64,000 nt of DNA from Capsulimonadaceae bacterium (GCA_031292625.1 JARLGU010000031.1:62001-126000); one strand, 5' to 3'; numbered from the stretch's first letter, positions 1-9,952 are shown. The notes: a model not told the origin generated them from the letters alone. Numbers and translations: made by a program.

Positions 1-1
1 C

Positions 2-1084
2 TTTACGCAGTTGGGCAAGGCAATTCCCCTGGTTTTGGCCAAAGTGGACAAGGCCGCTACGATAACACGTCCGCAGACGCCAAAGCCGCCCTATCCGTAC
101 AAGACCGAGGATGTGACGTTTCCCGGCGGAGCGGACGGCGTCGTCCTTGCAGGCACGATCACCGAGCCGGAGGGCGCTGGTCCATTCCCAGCGATCATAC
201 TCGTCGCCGGCAGCGGTCCGAACGACCGCGACGAATCGATTTTGGGCCACAAATTGTTCTTCGTGATCGCCGACAACCTGACGCGTCGCGGATTCGCCGT
301 TCTCCGCTACGACAAGCGGGGAACGCATTTGTCGACGGGAGACTACGGCTCGGCGACTACGGAGGACTTCGCGGTCGACGCTCTCGCGGCGGTCAAGTTC
401 GCCAAGTCGCGGAAGGAGATCAACCCGGCGCGCATTGGGATGATCGGACACAGCGAAGGCGGAGCGATCGCGCCGATGTGTGCCGCAAAATCGCCCGATA
501 TCGCCTTCATCGTCCTCCTGGCCGGTCTCGGCACGCGGGGCGACCACGTGATCCTCTGGCAGACGGCGGCGATGGGCAAGGCGGATGGCGAGTCGCCGGA
601 GGTGATCGCAGCTGGGCAGGAGATGTTGCGCAAGGTCATCGAGATCTACGCCGCGACGCCTGACCAGGCGGCGGCGGTCGCCAAGCTCAAAGCCTATGCC
701 GATCAGTTTGCGGCCGCCACGACGTTGCCGGCCGAGGTGAGGGCCAGAATTGCCGTCGCGCTGCCGCTGGTTTGCTCGCCCTGGTTCCGCGGTTTCCTGG
801 CTTACGATCCCGCGCCGGCTCTTCAACGGGTCCACTGTCCGGTCCTCGCGCTCAACGGAAGCCTCGACAAGCAGGTGTCGCCTGATGACGACCTTCCCGG
901 CATAGCCGCGGCGCTGAAAGCTGGCGGCAACCGCGATGTTACGACCGCCGTGCTTCCCGGCCTGAACCACCTTTTCCAACCCGCCACGACCGGCGGCGGC
1001 GAAGAGTACGCCAAGATCCCCACGACAATCGATCCTGCCGCCCTCGCGAGGATTGGTGACTGGCTCGATGCTCACGGGAAGTGA
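2..1084 (+). CDS. Alpha/beta hydrolase, 5' end outside window
   Basis: This is a serine hydrolase of the dienelactone hydrolase/prolyl oligopeptidase-like fold, probably an esterase of unknown substrate. The frame is open to the left edge, so the TTG at 11 is not necessarily the start and the N-terminus (perhaps a signal peptide) is missing. Counting from that TTG, the nucleophile elbow GHSEGG puts Ser at about residue 148. The acid is likely the Asp in NGSLDKQV and the base the His in GLNHLF near the C-terminus. The next gene is a close paralogue and begins at or just after the stop, so the pair is a tandem duplication and probably one transcript. Confidence 0.85.
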   Translation, partial: FTQLGKAIPLVLAKVDKAATITRPQTPKPPYPYKTEDVTFPGGADGVVLAGTITEPEGAGPFPAIILVAGSGPNDRDESILGHKLFFVIADNLTRRGFAVLRYDKRGTHLSTGDYGSATTEDFAVDALAAVKFAKSRKEINPARIGMIGHSEGGAIAPMCAAKSPDIAFIVLLAGLGTRGDHVILWQTAAMGKADGESPEVIAAGQEMLRKVIEIYAATPDQAAAVAKLKAYADQFAAATTLPAEVRARIAVALPLVCSPWFRGFLAYDPAPALQRVHCPVLALNGSLDKQVSPDDDLPGIAAALKAGGNRDVTTAVLPGLNHLFQPATTGGGEEYAKIPTTIDPAALARIGDWLDAHGK

Positions 1085-1116
1085 AAAGTCGCGCTCAAGC
1101 GAAGAACCGATACACC

Positions 1117-2169
1117 ATGCGGCACGCGAAATACGATCCTCTCTTCCCGGTCATTGCGTTGATGCTCATGCTTACCGCCTCTCGTCCAGCGGTTGCGCGC
1201 TCGGAGAACATCGCCTTCCCCGGCGGAGCCGGCGGCGTAACGCTGGCGGGGACGCTTACCGAGCCTCGCGGAAGCGGACCGTTTCCCGCCATCGTGCTCG
1301 TCCCCGGTTCCGGGCATTATGATCGCGATGAGACGATCCTTGGCCACAAGCCGTTTCTCGTTATCGCGAGCACGCTTACGCGTCGCGGGTTCGTCGTGCT
1401 GCGTTACGACAAGCGAGGCAATCATCGTTCGACCGGCAGTTATGCCCGCGCAACCACGGACGACTTCGCATCGGATGCACTCGCGGCCGTCCGCTTCCTC
1501 GAGACGCGCAGGGACGTCAACCGCTCGCGCATCGGGATACTGGGACAAAGCGAAGGGGGGCTCGTGGCGTCGATCTGCGCCGCGAGGAATGCGAGGATAG
1601 CCTTCATCGTGTTGCTCGGCTCGCCGGGCCTGCCTGGAGACAAGGTGCTCATCTGGCAGACGCAAGCGCTTGGCGATCTGGCCGGCGAGCCGCCTGGCAT
1701 GATCGCGGAGGGGCAGGATCTTATCCGGTGTGCCGCGACAATCTATTCCTGGCCTATCGCGAGACCGGACGTATCCGCCTGCCTATGGGCGCACGCGGCA
1801 ACGAGCGCGCAGGAGTTCCGTCGAAGCCCGCAGGTTGCGGCGTGGATCAAGATGTTGTCGTCGCCCTGGTATCGATGCTTCCTAACATGCGACCCCGCGA
1901 CAAGCCTTCGACGCGTCCGTTGCCCGGTTCTGGCGCTCGCCGGCAGCCTCGACAAGCAGGTGCCTCCGCGTGAGGATTTGGACGCAATCGCGGCGGCCCT
2001 GAAAGCAGCAGGGAACACGGACGTAACCGTAGCGCTCATGCCTGGCCTGAACCACTTCCTGCAGCCCGCAAAAACAGGCGGGACCGATGAGTATGGCAAA
2101 ATCGCCACAACCATCGATCCCGTAGCGCTCGCCAAAATTGGCGAGTGGCTTGAGGCACACGGACGGTGA
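1117..2169 (+). CDS. Secreted alpha/beta hydrolase, paralogue of the preceding gene
   Basis: This is a second serine hydrolase, similar along its whole length to the upstream gene (shared FPGG, DRDE, ILGHK, RYDKRG and SLDKQV blocks). From the ATG at 1117 the protein opens with a short basic stretch, a hydrophobic core and an AVA-R cleavage-like site, so export is likely. The catalytic Ser sits in GQSEGG at about residue 146, and the His in GLNHFLQ. A GTG at 1081 would give a 4-base overlap with the previous stop, but it would put a charged extension ahead of the signal peptide, so 1117 is preferred. Substrate unknown. Confidence 0.85.
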   Translation: MRHAKYDPLFPVIALMLMLTASRPAVARSENIAFPGGAGGVTLAGTLTEPRGSGPFPAIVLVPGSGHYDRDETILGHKPFLVIASTLTRRGFVVLRYDKRGNHRSTGSYARATTDDFASDALAAVRFLETRRDVNRSRIGILGQSEGGLVASICAARNARIAFIVLLGSPGLPGDKVLIWQTQALGDLAGEPPGMIAEGQDLIRCAATIYSWPIARPDVSACLWAHAATSAQEFRRSPQVAAWIKMLSSPWYRCFLTCDPATSLRRVRCPVLALAGSLDKQVPPREDLDAIAAALKAAGNTDVTVALMPGLNHFLQPAKTGGTDEYGKIATTIDPVALAKIGEWLEAHGR

Positions 2170-2173
2170 GAGG

Positions 2174-3130
2174 TTACGCCGCGATGTATTCCCAGATCTT
2201 GTCGCCCATTCCGGTCGCGTGCTCGTGGCCGAAGTCCTTGTAGATCAGGATTTGCTTGGACGACGCGATCTTGTTGTAGACCGCGAACTGGGTCGATGGC
2301 GGGCATGTCGTGTCCATCAGGGTTGCGATCAACAGAACGTCGCCCTTGATTCGGGGCGCGAGATGCTGCACATCGACATAGCCCAGCGTCTCGAAGATTT
2401 CGTCTTCGCGCTCGTGCAGCGGATCGAACGTGCGGAAGAAGTCTCGCAGTTCGCCATAGGCGCCGTTCGCCAAATCCATTTCCCACACGCGCTTGTAGTC
2501 GCTGAGGAAAGGATGAACCGCGACGAGACGCCGTACACGCGGTTCAAGAGCCGCGCAAGCGATGGTCAATCCCCCTCCCTGCGATCCGCCCTGCGCGTAG
2601 ACACGCGCGGGATCGACGCCGGGAAGCGTCATGGCGATCCGGGCCAGCTGTGCGCAGTCGAGAAAGACGTGGGTAAACAGCATATGCTTCGGCCCGCCGT
2701 CGAGACCGCGAATGAAGTGACCGGACATCGTTCGCCCTGGAAAGCCTCCCAAATCTTCCGACCGGCCGCCCTGTCCGCGGACGTCGATCGAGAGGACGCT
2801 GTAGCCTTGCGCGACGTAGTTCAGCTTATCCTGCCACTCGCCTGAGTGGCCGCTGTAACCGTGAAACTGCACAACGGCGGGAGCCGGGGTCGAAAGGTCC
2901 TTGTGCCGCAGGTATTTAGCGTGAATTCGCGCGCCGCCGACGCCCGTGTAGAAAAGATCGAAGCAGTCCGCAAAGCGGGCATTTGTCGCGCGCGGCACAA
3001 GCTCGATCGCCGGATCGAGCGCATGCATGCCTTCGAGGGCTTCGTCCCAAAACTTATCAAAATCAGCCGGCTTCGGATTTCGCCCCTTGTACATCTGGAG
3101 CTGTTCCAGCGGCATATCAACGATTGGCAT
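2174..3130 (-). CDS. CE7-family acetyl xylan esterase / cephalosporin-C deacetylase
   Basis: This enzyme removes acetyl groups from xylo-oligosaccharides or related acetylated compounds. At 318 residues it has the usual CE7 length. The three family signatures are in order: RGQGG near residue 118, GGSQGG with Ser 183, and the acid/base pair Asp 273 and His 302 (in GHEH). There is no signal peptide, so it should act on imported oligosaccharides in the cytoplasm. The start at 3130 is chosen because GGAG lies just upstream; a longer reading to 3184 adds an unconserved basic stretch. It is convergent with the hydrolase pair and followed, on its own strand, by nothing; sugar-phosphate isomerases lie upstream. 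Confidence 0.9.
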   Translation of the reverse strand: MPIVDMPLEQLQMYKGRNPKPADFDKFWDEALEGMHALDPAIELVPRATNARFADCFDLFYTGVGGARIHAKYLRHKDLSTPAPAVVQFHGYSGHSGEWQDKLNYVAQGYSVLSIDVRGQGGRSEDLGGFPGRTMSGHFIRGLDGGPKHMLFTHVFLDCAQLARIAMTLPGVDPARVYAQGGSQGGGLTIACAALEPRVRRLVAVHPFLSDYKRVWEMDLANGAYGELRDFFRTFDPLHEREDEIFETLGYVDVQHLAPRIKGDVLLIATLMDTTCPPSTQFAVYNKIASSKQILIYKDFGHEHATGMGDKIWEYIAA

Positions 3131-3199
3131 TCCTAATCTCCTTACAAACTTCCTATCGTGAAGTCTCATTCCCTGGCGCCGCACTCGCGGCGTCTGAGG

Positions 3200-3988
3200 C
3201 TACGCAGCCGACGCGGCCCATGCTTTTCGCACGACATCGAGGCTTGATGCCGCATCCTTGGCGAAGTCCGGCCAGCCGCACTCGATTGAGATGCGCTGGT
3301 CGTAGCCGGCCTTGCGAAGAGCCCGGAAATACTCGGTCAAGATGGGGATGTCGGCCGCGACCGGGTTTTTGCGGTTTCCCGGCGACGCGATATGAACGTG
3401 GCGAAGCAGCTTGCCCGCGAGCGCCGTTTCGTCATAGCTCTGGCCGTCATGATCCACGTGGTAGAAGTCGCTCAACACCTGTACAGCCTTATGGTTGACC
3501 TGCGTGGCGACCTCCGTGCTCTCCGCGACACTGTTCAAGATATTGCACTCGGTAACGTTCAGCGGCTCGATCGCGATGACGATCCCGTTGGCGGCCGCGG
3601 CATCGCCCGCCCGCAGGAGAAACTCGCGGATCTGACGATACGCCACATTCCGGTCGAAACCATCGGGAACCTGGCGCGCTCCGCCGCTGCCAAAGACAAT
3701 GCTCTTGCCGCCAAGCGCCGCGGCGCGCTTGCACGCGGATGCGACGTACGCCTTCTGCCTCTCGGGATCGACGCCTTCGCCGGTCACGCGCAAATCTCCC
3801 GGGAGAAATCCGTTAAACGCCTCCGCCCGGATCGACGCGGCGTTCAGCGCCTTTTCAAGCGCGGGAAGAACCTCGGATTCAGGCTTTTCCGGCGCGAGGT
3901 GCCCCGCAACGGATAGCTCGACGTAGTCGTAGCCTGCGTCGACAATGATGCCGAGGTTGTTTGTGCCCTCGCAAACTCCAAATCGCAT
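3200..3988 (-). CDS. Sugar phosphate isomerase/epimerase (TIM barrel), copy A
   Basis: The protein belongs to the xylose-isomerase-like TIM-barrel superfamily (AP endonuclease 2 fold), whose members isomerise or epimerise sugars and inositols using a divalent metal. It has 262 residues. Candidate metal ligands are Glu in AIEPL, Asp/His in LSDFYHVDHD, His in HVHI and Glu in SIECGW. A GGAG stands about 8 bases before the ATG. It is a tandem duplicate of the gene at 4150-4941, and the similarity runs into the upstream leader (GTCTCC...GCCGCC..GAGTCG). The substrate cannot be told from sequence; closeness to CE7 esterase suggests a hemicellulose-derived sugar. Confidence 0.85.
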   Translation of the reverse strand: MRFGVCEGTNNLGIIVDAGYDYVELSVAGHLAPEKPESEVLPALEKALNAASIRAEAFNGFLPGDLRVTGEGVDPERQKAYVASACKRAAALGGKSIVFGSGGARQVPDGFDRNVAYRQIREFLLRAGDAAAANGIVIAIEPLNVTECNILNSVAESTEVATQVNHKAVQVLSDFYHVDHDGQSYDETALAGKLLRHVHIASPGNRKNPVAADIPILTEYFRALRKAGYDQRISIECGWPDFAKDAASSLDVVRKAWAASAA

Positions 3989-4149
3989 AATATCGTCTCC
4001 ATTGCCGCCGGGAGTCGTGCTCCGTCAGACGGCCAAATGTTTAACGCAGCATAGGTTCGATCAATGTTCTGAAATGCCCTGCCGAGTTTCGAGCGGATTC
4101 TTGGATCGGCGGCCTATCACATACATGTCCTTCTCGCGCGGCCGTCTGT

Positions 4150-4941
4150 CTATTGACTCTTGGACGCTTCCCAGGCCGTCCGAACGACGGTCAAGGTTGG
4201 CGCCGCCTCGGCGGCTAGATCCGTCCAGCCGCATTCCAGGGAGATGCGAGGGACCGATCCGGCCTTGCGAATAGCTCGGAAATAGTCCGTCAAGACCGGC
4301 AACTCGGCAGCTGCCGGGTTTTTGCCCGTCGTAGGCGTAGAGATATGGACGTGCCGCAACTGGCCGCCCGCACTCGCGGTTTCCTCAAAGCTCTGGGAAT
4401 CGTGAGTCACGTGGAAGAGATCGCTCAGTACCTGCACCGCCGGATGATTGATCTGGCCTGCTATCTCGACAGCCTCGGCGACGCCGGTAATGATATTGCA
4501 GACGCCAGAGTGCAGCGGCTCGATTGCGATCACGATGTCGTTCGCCGCCGCCACGTCGGCCGTCCGAGCGAGAAACTCTCGGATCTGTCGATGCGCGACG
4601 CTCCGGTCGAACCCGTCCGGCACGTTCCGGGCGGCGCCGCTGCCAAACACGACCGTCTTCCCGCCCAATGCGGCCGCACGTTTGAGGGCGGATCGGACGT
4701 ACGCGGCCTGCCGGGCAGGATCGACGCCGTCGCCCGTCACGCGCAAATCGCCGGGTAGGAAACAGTTGAATGCCTCGGCTCGGATCGCCGCCGCGTTGAG
4801 CGCCTTTGCAAGCGCGGGAAGAACCTCGCGTTCGGGCTTCTCCGGCATGAGGTGACCCGAAACCGAAAACTCGACGTAATCGTAACCGGCATCGGCAACG
4901 ATGCTCAGATTGTGGATACCTTCGCAAACTCCAAATCGCAT
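4150..4941 (-). CDS. Sugar phosphate isomerase/epimerase (TIM barrel), copy B
   Basis: This is a 263-residue paralogue of copy A, sharing the opening MRFGVCEG, the DYVE strand, PGDLRVTG and the metal-site blocks (AIEPLH, LSDLFHVTHD, HVHI, SLECGW). Both copies keep the presumed ligands, so both may be active, possibly on different sugars. The leader upstream of the ATG resembles that of copy A, so the duplicated unit included the control region. The spacer between copies (3989-4149) is the copy A leader plus the end of copy B. It is divergent from smc, with about 200 bases between the two starts. Confidence 0.85.
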   Translation of the reverse strand: MRFGVCEGIHNLSIVADAGYDYVEFSVSGHLMPEKPEREVLPALAKALNAAAIRAEAFNCFLPGDLRVTGDGVDPARQAAYVRSALKRAAALGGKTVVFGSGAARNVPDGFDRSVAHRQIREFLARTADVAAANDIVIAIEPLHSGVCNIITGVAEAVEIAGQINHPAVQVLSDLFHVTHDSQSFEETASAGGQLRHVHISTPTTGKNPAAAELPVLTDYFRAIRKAGSVPRISLECGWTDLAAEAAPTLTVVRTAWEASKSQ

Positions 4942-5149
4942 AATTCCGTCTCCGTGGCCGCCAGGAGTCGGGCTCCTTTAAATGGCCAAGTGCTCTACGC
5001 AACAAGAGTTCGCGCAATGGCTGGCAATGCCCTGCCTATTTTGGGGGTGCGTTCCTTGCCTCGCATGGCGCGTTTGACATTGCCCCCTGCTGTGCGCCAT
5101 AATACACGCACCTTTTCCACGTCCTGCCATAGGAATTCGGGCGCTCGCA

Positions 5150-8100
5150 TTGCATCTCAAACGACTCCAACTCACCGGCTTTAAGACGTTTGCCGATAAA
5201 ACCGAGATTCAGTTCTCACAAGGCGTTACCGCTATCGTGGGACCGAATGGCTCAGGCAAATCGAACATCGCGGACGCGCTGTTGTGGACGCTTGGCGAGA
5301 CCAAGGCAAGCGCGGTGCGCGGCGCAAAGGCGTCCGACGTCATCTTCAACGGCGCAGCGAAGCGCAAACAGCTAGGCCTCGCGGAGGTTTGCCTGACGGT
5401 GGACAACAGCGACGGTTCGCTGCCGCTTGCGTTCGATGAAGTCACGATCACCCGCCGCGCCTACCGCAACGGCGAGGGTGAATATTTCATTAACAAGACC
5501 CGGTGCCGCCTGAAGGACATCTACGAGCTGTTCCTCGATACCGGCGTCGGCCGCGAGGCCTACGCGCTCGTCAACCAGAGCGAAATCGATGCCGTCCTTT
5601 CCGCCGATCCCGAAGCGCGCCGCGGCCTGTTCGAGGAAGCGGCGGGGATCAAGAAGTACAGGGTCAAGAAGCGCGAGGCGCTCAAAAAGCTCGAAGCCAC
5701 GGAAGCCAATCTCACCCGCATCCGTGACATTCTGACCGAAATCGATGCCCAGATTGAGCCAATGAGCGAGCAAGCCGAGCTTGCGATCCGCTATAACGCC
5801 CTCCGCAGCGAGCTGAGCAAAATCGAACGCGACTTTCTGATCGTCGAACTGCGCGCCGCGGACAGCGAGCTTTCGACGGCGCGCGACGGACATTCCACGG
5901 AAGACGCCGCAGCCGAGAGGCTCACGCAGGAGCTCGCCGACGCGCAACAGACCTCGGAAGCCGTCGATGGACGGCTTGCGCAAGCGGAAGCGCTGCTCGA
6001 GGAAGCGCGCGGCCGCCTGCAAGCAGCATTGAGCGCGCTCGAACGCGCCCGCAGCGAGCGTCAGTTGGCCGCTCAACGCGCGGAGGGCTTGGGCGCGCAG
6101 CTTACGATCATCGAGCAGGAACTCGATCACCTCGGATCCACCCATGCCGAGGCTTTGCAGCAGGCCGCCGCGCTTGCGGTCGAGGCGACTGCCGCGCGCG
6201 AAGAGCTGAATGGACTCGCGCAAGGTCTCGGGAACGGCGATGTTTCGGCGAAGTCGCTCACCGAGCGAATCGATGCCCTGCGCAAACGCGAAGAGCAGCG
6301 GCGCGCGGAAGCCATGCAGATTGCCCGCCAGCAGGCAGTGCGGCAAGCGGAATTGGCCCGAGCCGAGGCGCGCGCGGCCGAGATCGAGGCATCGCTGCCG
6401 TCGCTAAAGGAAGAAGAGCAGAGAATCGAAAAGGCTGTTGCGGAGGCGATTCGCGATGAAGCGAAGGCCGCCGCGAAGGCCGAGGAATCCGTCGCGGCGT
6501 TGCGTGATGCGCAAGCGGCATCCGTGGAAGCCGACGACGAGGTCAAGGCCGCGCGGGAACGAGCCAGGACGGCGGAACGCGGTTGGGACACGGCACGCGG
6601 GGAAGCCGTCGCTCTTTCGACCCGGTTGCGAGCGCTGACCGACCTCGAAGAGGCGCAGGAAGGCTACTTCCAGGGCGTCAAGGCCGTCGTTCAGGCGGCG
6701 CGCCAGGGCCGGATCGATGCCAGCTTTACCGTGGTCGCCGACGCCTTTACAGCTCCTCCGGGCTACGAGACCGCCCTCGAAATCGCGCTTGGCGGATCGG
6801 TGCAGGATATTATCACGTTCACCGAAGCCGAGGCGAAGGATGGCATCGAGTACCTGAAGCAGACCCGCCAGGGCCGCGCGACGTTTCTCCCGCTCGAGCG
6901 CATGCGACCCTCGCGCGGCAGCGTTTCGCTCGGCCAGGCGCGATCGATGCGCGGGTTCCTGGGCCCCGCGCTGGACCTGATCGATTTCGACCCGAAGTAC
7001 CGCCCCGCGCTGGAAGTGCTGCTCGGCCGCGTCCTCGTCTGCGAAACGCTCGACGATGCGCTCGCCGTGTCCCGCGCCGCCGACGGCTGGGGCCGGATCG
7101 TGACGCTTAGCGGCGACGTCGTCTCGCCCACAGGGGCAATGACCGGCGGCATTCAGCAACGCAAAAGCGGCTCGCTCCTCGGACGAAAGACCGAGCTCGC
7201 GGAATTGCGCAAGCGATTGGACAAGCACTCGGCCAACGAGCAGGCCGCGAGCGAGGAGCTGGAAAAGTCCCGCAAGGCCGTCACCGATGCGCAGGCCCTC
7301 GCGGCGGCGCGCCAGCAGCAGGTCGGCGAGGCGCGGGTCGCGGTCGGCGGAGCGCAACAGGAGCAGGAGCGGATTAAGCGTGATGCGCGTCGTACGGAAG
7401 AGCAGCGCATCGCAATCAAGCGCCGCGTCGAAGAGGCCGGCGTCTCGATTGCGCGGGTCAAGGAAAGCATCGCCCAGCATGCCGCCGCCCTCGCGAATGC
7501 GCAGATCGCCAGCGTCGATACCGAACAGGGCGCGGACCGCGAGCGCGAGGAACTGGCCGCGCTGATCAACGAACTCGAGTCTGTCCGCGGCACGTTGACC
7601 CAGGAACGGATCGCGATCGCCGGACTCACCGAAAAGGCCAGCGGGCTCGAACGCGCCGCGCGGACCGCGCAGGCCGATGCCGATCGCCTCGACGCTCAAA
7701 TCCGCCGCCGCCGCGAGCAGTACGACCAGGCGCAACAGGAACTCGGACAGCTCCAGGCCCGCGCCGCCCAGCGCGACCAGACCTGCGACGATGCGGCCGC
7801 ATCGCTGGAAAAGGAAACCGCGAATCACGATGTTGCGCAGGCAAAGCGACAGGAACTGGCCACGCAGGCGCACGAAGCGCAGATGTTGGTGCGGCGGCTG
7901 AGCGATACAAGAGCGGTCGCCGTCGAAGCCGTTCGCAAACATGAGCTCCGCGAGCAACGATACGAGATGCAGACAGCACAGCTCTCGCAACGCCTGCTCG
8001 AAGAGTACGATACGACCGCCGAGTATGCTCTCTCGCTCGACCGCGACCCCGAGGCGCCCAAGGATACGCCGCGCGAAGTAGCCCGCCTGCGACGCGAGAT

Positions 8101-8713
8101 CCGCGCGATGGGCGACGTCAATACCGGCGCCGCGGAAGAGTATCAGCGTCTGATTGATCGACAATTGTTTTTGGTGACGCAGAAGGAAGATAGCGAAGAC
8201 GCCAAAGCCAAACTCGTCGTCGCGATCAACGAGATCGACGAGAGCACGAGAGATGTCTTCATGGCATCGTTCAACGCCGTCGGCGAGGCCTTCGACGTGC
8301 TCTTTAAACGGCTTTTCGGCGGCGGCGAAACGCAGCTTGTGCTCACGCGGCCGGACGATCTTCTGGATACCGGCGTCGACATTATTGTCCAGACGCCCGG
8401 AAAGAAAAAGCAGAACCTGATGCTGCTTTCCGGCGGCGAGCGCGCCCTGACCGCGACCGCGCTGCTGTTCGCGTTTCTGAAAGTGCGCCCCGCCCCGTTC
8501 TGCGTGCTCGACGAAGTGGATGCCCCGCTCGATGGCGTCAACGTGGAGCGATTCGCCGATCTCTTGCGCGATTTCGGCAAGGAAACTCAATTCCTCGTCA
8601 TCACGCACAACCCGTCGACGATGGAAGCCGCTCCGATCTGGTACGGCGTCACGATGACCGAGCCTGGCATTTCGCGGATTCTCTCGCTCGAAGTGCCGGC
8701 GATTCAGGAGTAA
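5150..8713 (+). CDS. smc: Chromosome segregation protein SMC
   Basis: SMC is the ATPase of the bacterial condensin that compacts and segregates chromosomes. The 1187-residue length is standard. Walker A (GPNGSGKSN) is at about 31-39. A long coiled coil follows, with a hinge domain at about 503-663, then a returning coil. The ABC signature LSGGE is at about 1093, and Walker B (FCVLDEVDAPLD) at about 1117-1128. The start is a TTG at 5150, which gives the canonical opening MHLKRLQLTGFK; AGGA lies about 13 bases upstream. Its partners scpA and scpB, and the often-linked ftsY, are not in the window. The coding strand throws up a 734-codon antisense frame that I treat as a composition artefact. Confidence 0.97.
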   Translation: MHLKRLQLTGFKTFADKTEIQFSQGVTAIVGPNGSGKSNIADALLWTLGETKASAVRGAKASDVIFNGAAKRKQLGLAEVCLTVDNSDGSLPLAFDEVTITRRAYRNGEGEYFINKTRCRLKDIYELFLDTGVGREAYALVNQSEIDAVLSADPEARRGLFEEAAGIKKYRVKKREALKKLEATEANLTRIRDILTEIDAQIEPMSEQAELAIRYNALRSELSKIERDFLIVELRAADSELSTARDGHSTEDAAAERLTQELADAQQTSEAVDGRLAQAEALLEEARGRLQAALSALERARSERQLAAQRAEGLGAQLTIIEQELDHLGSTHAEALQQAAALAVEATAAREELNGLAQGLGNGDVSAKSLTERIDALRKREEQRRAEAMQIARQQAVRQAELARAEARAAEIEASLPSLKEEEQRIEKAVAEAIRDEAKAAAKAEESVAALRDAQAASVEADDEVKAARERARTAERGWDTARGEAVALSTRLRALTDLEEAQEGYFQGVKAVVQAARQGRIDASFTVVADAFTAPPGYETALEIALGGSVQDIITFTEAEAKDGIEYLKQTRQGRATFLPLERMRPSRGSVSLGQARSMRGFLGPALDLIDFDPKYRPALEVLLGRVLVCETLDDALAVSRAADGWGRIVTLSGDVVSPTGAMTGGIQQRKSGSLLGRKTELAELRKRLDKHSANEQAASEELEKSRKAVTDAQALAAARQQQVGEARVAVGGAQQEQERIKRDARRTEEQRIAIKRRVEEAGVSIARVKESIAQHAAALANAQIASVDTEQGADREREELAALINELESVRGTLTQERIAIAGLTEKASGLERAARTAQADADRLDAQIRRRREQYDQAQQELGQLQARAAQRDQTCDDAAASLEKETANHDVAQAKRQELATQAHEAQMLVRRLSDTRAVAVEAVRKHELREQRYEMQTAQLSQRLLEEYDTTAEYALSLDRDPEAPKDTPREVARLRREIRAMGDVNTGAAEEYQRLIDRQLFLVTQKEDSEDAKAKLVVAINEIDESTRDVFMASFNAVGEAFDVLFKRLFGGGETQLVLTRPDDLLDTGVDIIVQTPGKKKQNLMLLSGGERALTATALLFAFLKVRPAPFCVLDEVDAPLDGVNVERFADLLRDFGKETQFLVITHNPSTMEAAPIWYGVTMTEPGISRILSLEVPAIQE

Positions 8714-8949
8714 CTGCGGCAGGACTCCCCGCCGGGTTATTGCCGATCAGTGACTAGGCGGAAAGGCTGGCTGCTTATTCCGCGAACAAGCGAAGTCTCT
8801 GAACGGAGCAGCCCCTAATCAGTCCAATTCTCACAGATAGTAAAGTCCATAGAGAGTGTGTAACGATTCCACGCGGTCGCCGACGGGTTCAAACTCGTGG
8901 CGGAAGCGGAAGACATTCATTTCGCACGCTCCTAAAGAGATATATAACC

Positions 8950-9927
8950 ATGATGAAGCCTATCGCATTTGCCGCCCTCTTGGGCTGCGTACTGTTGTCC
9001 ACGTCCGCAATCGCTCAGACGACGGCGACGCCCGTCTCCGGGACGCCGGTGCGCCTCTGGGATGGTCCAGCGCCCGGCGCGCATGGCGACACGCCGTTTG
9101 ATATACCGACGCTCACGCCCTTCTTGCCGCAACCGTCCGCTGACGGCGCGCCGAGCGCGGCGATCGTCATCTGCCCCGGCGGCGGCTACGGCGGGTTATC
9201 CATGGAGCACGAAGGCACTGCGTACGCACAGTGGCTGAATATCCAGGGCATCGCGGGGTTCGTGCTGAAGTACCGGCTCGGCTCGCACGGATACCACAAC
9301 CCGGTGGAGCAGGAGGACGCCGACCGCGCCGTTCGCATGGTTCGCGCTAACGCAGCCCTCTGGCGCATTGATCCCAAGCGCGTCGGAATCATGGGCTCGT
9401 CGGCCGGCGGGCACCTTTCAGCGACCGTTCTTACGCACAACGATGGCGGGGATCCGAACGCGACGGATCCGATCGACCGCCAGAGCTGCCGCCCGGATCT
9501 CGGCATTTTGTGCTACCCGGTCATCACGCTGGCAGCGCCCTATGCGCATGTCGGCTCCCGCAACAACCTTCTTGGCGCGACTCCGTCCGCTGACGACATT
9601 ACCCTGCTTTCCGCGGAGCAACAGGTGACCGCGCAAACGCCGCCATCGTTCATTTGGTGCACGGCGGACGACAGGGCCGTACCGTCAATGAACAGCCTGC
9701 TTTTCGCCGAGGCTCTAGCAAAAAACAAAGTGCCGTACGTGCTGCACATCTATCCACACGGCCCGCACGGTCTTGGCCTCGGCGACGATCATCCACCGTT
9801 TGCGAAGGCCCTTCCGTGGGCTCAGGAGCTTGCGAGCTGGTTGCAGCTGTCCCATTTTGCGGCAGCCAACACGCCGGTTCCTCTCCCGGCGTCCGCCGCC
9901 GCGACGCCAACGCAAGCGGCGCATTGA
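8950..9927 (+). CDS. Secreted alpha/beta hydrolase (acetyl esterase/xylanase-associated type)
   Basis: This is a 325-residue exported esterase of the BD-FAE/acetyl esterase group that de-esterifies plant polysaccharides. A signal peptide ends near AIA-Q (residue 22-23). The oxyanion region PGGGYGGLS comes at about 76-84, the nucleophile Ser 151 in GSSAGG, an Asp in TADDRAVP, and the catalytic His in HGPHGLG. The C-terminus is an Ala/Pro/Thr-rich tail of about 25 residues, probably a linker or wall-proximal spacer. Two adjacent ATGs (8950, 8953) are possible; the upstream AAAGAGA is a weak ribosome site. It stands alone, followed by repeat-rich non-coding DNA. Confidence 0.88.
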   Translation: MMKPIAFAALLGCVLLSTSAIAQTTATPVSGTPVRLWDGPAPGAHGDTPFDIPTLTPFLPQPSADGAPSAAIVICPGGGYGGLSMEHEGTAYAQWLNIQGIAGFVLKYRLGSHGYHNPVEQEDADRAVRMVRANAALWRIDPKRVGIMGSSAGGHLSATVLTHNDGGDPNATDPIDRQSCRPDLGILCYPVITLAAPYAHVGSRNNLLGATPSADDITLLSAEQQVTAQTPPSFIWCTADDRAVPSMNSLLFAEALAKNKVPYVLHIYPHGPHGLGLGDDHPPFAKALPWAQELASWLQLSHFAAANTPVPLPASAAATPTQAAH

Positions 9928-9952
9928 GAGGGAGTGTGAAAGATCGAAAGGT

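Noticed and set aside
1072-1665. 197-codon minus-strand frame under the second hydrolase
   Set aside because: It is antisense to conserved hydrolase motifs and has no ribosome site.
6404-8608. 734-codon open frame antisense to smc
   Set aside because: It mirrors the coiled-coil coding sequence, has no family features, and is explained by high GC at third positions.
8880-8905. GGTTCAAAC resembling a tRNA T-loop
   Set aside because: The flanking 5-base stem does not pair properly and no acceptor or anticodon arm can be drawn.
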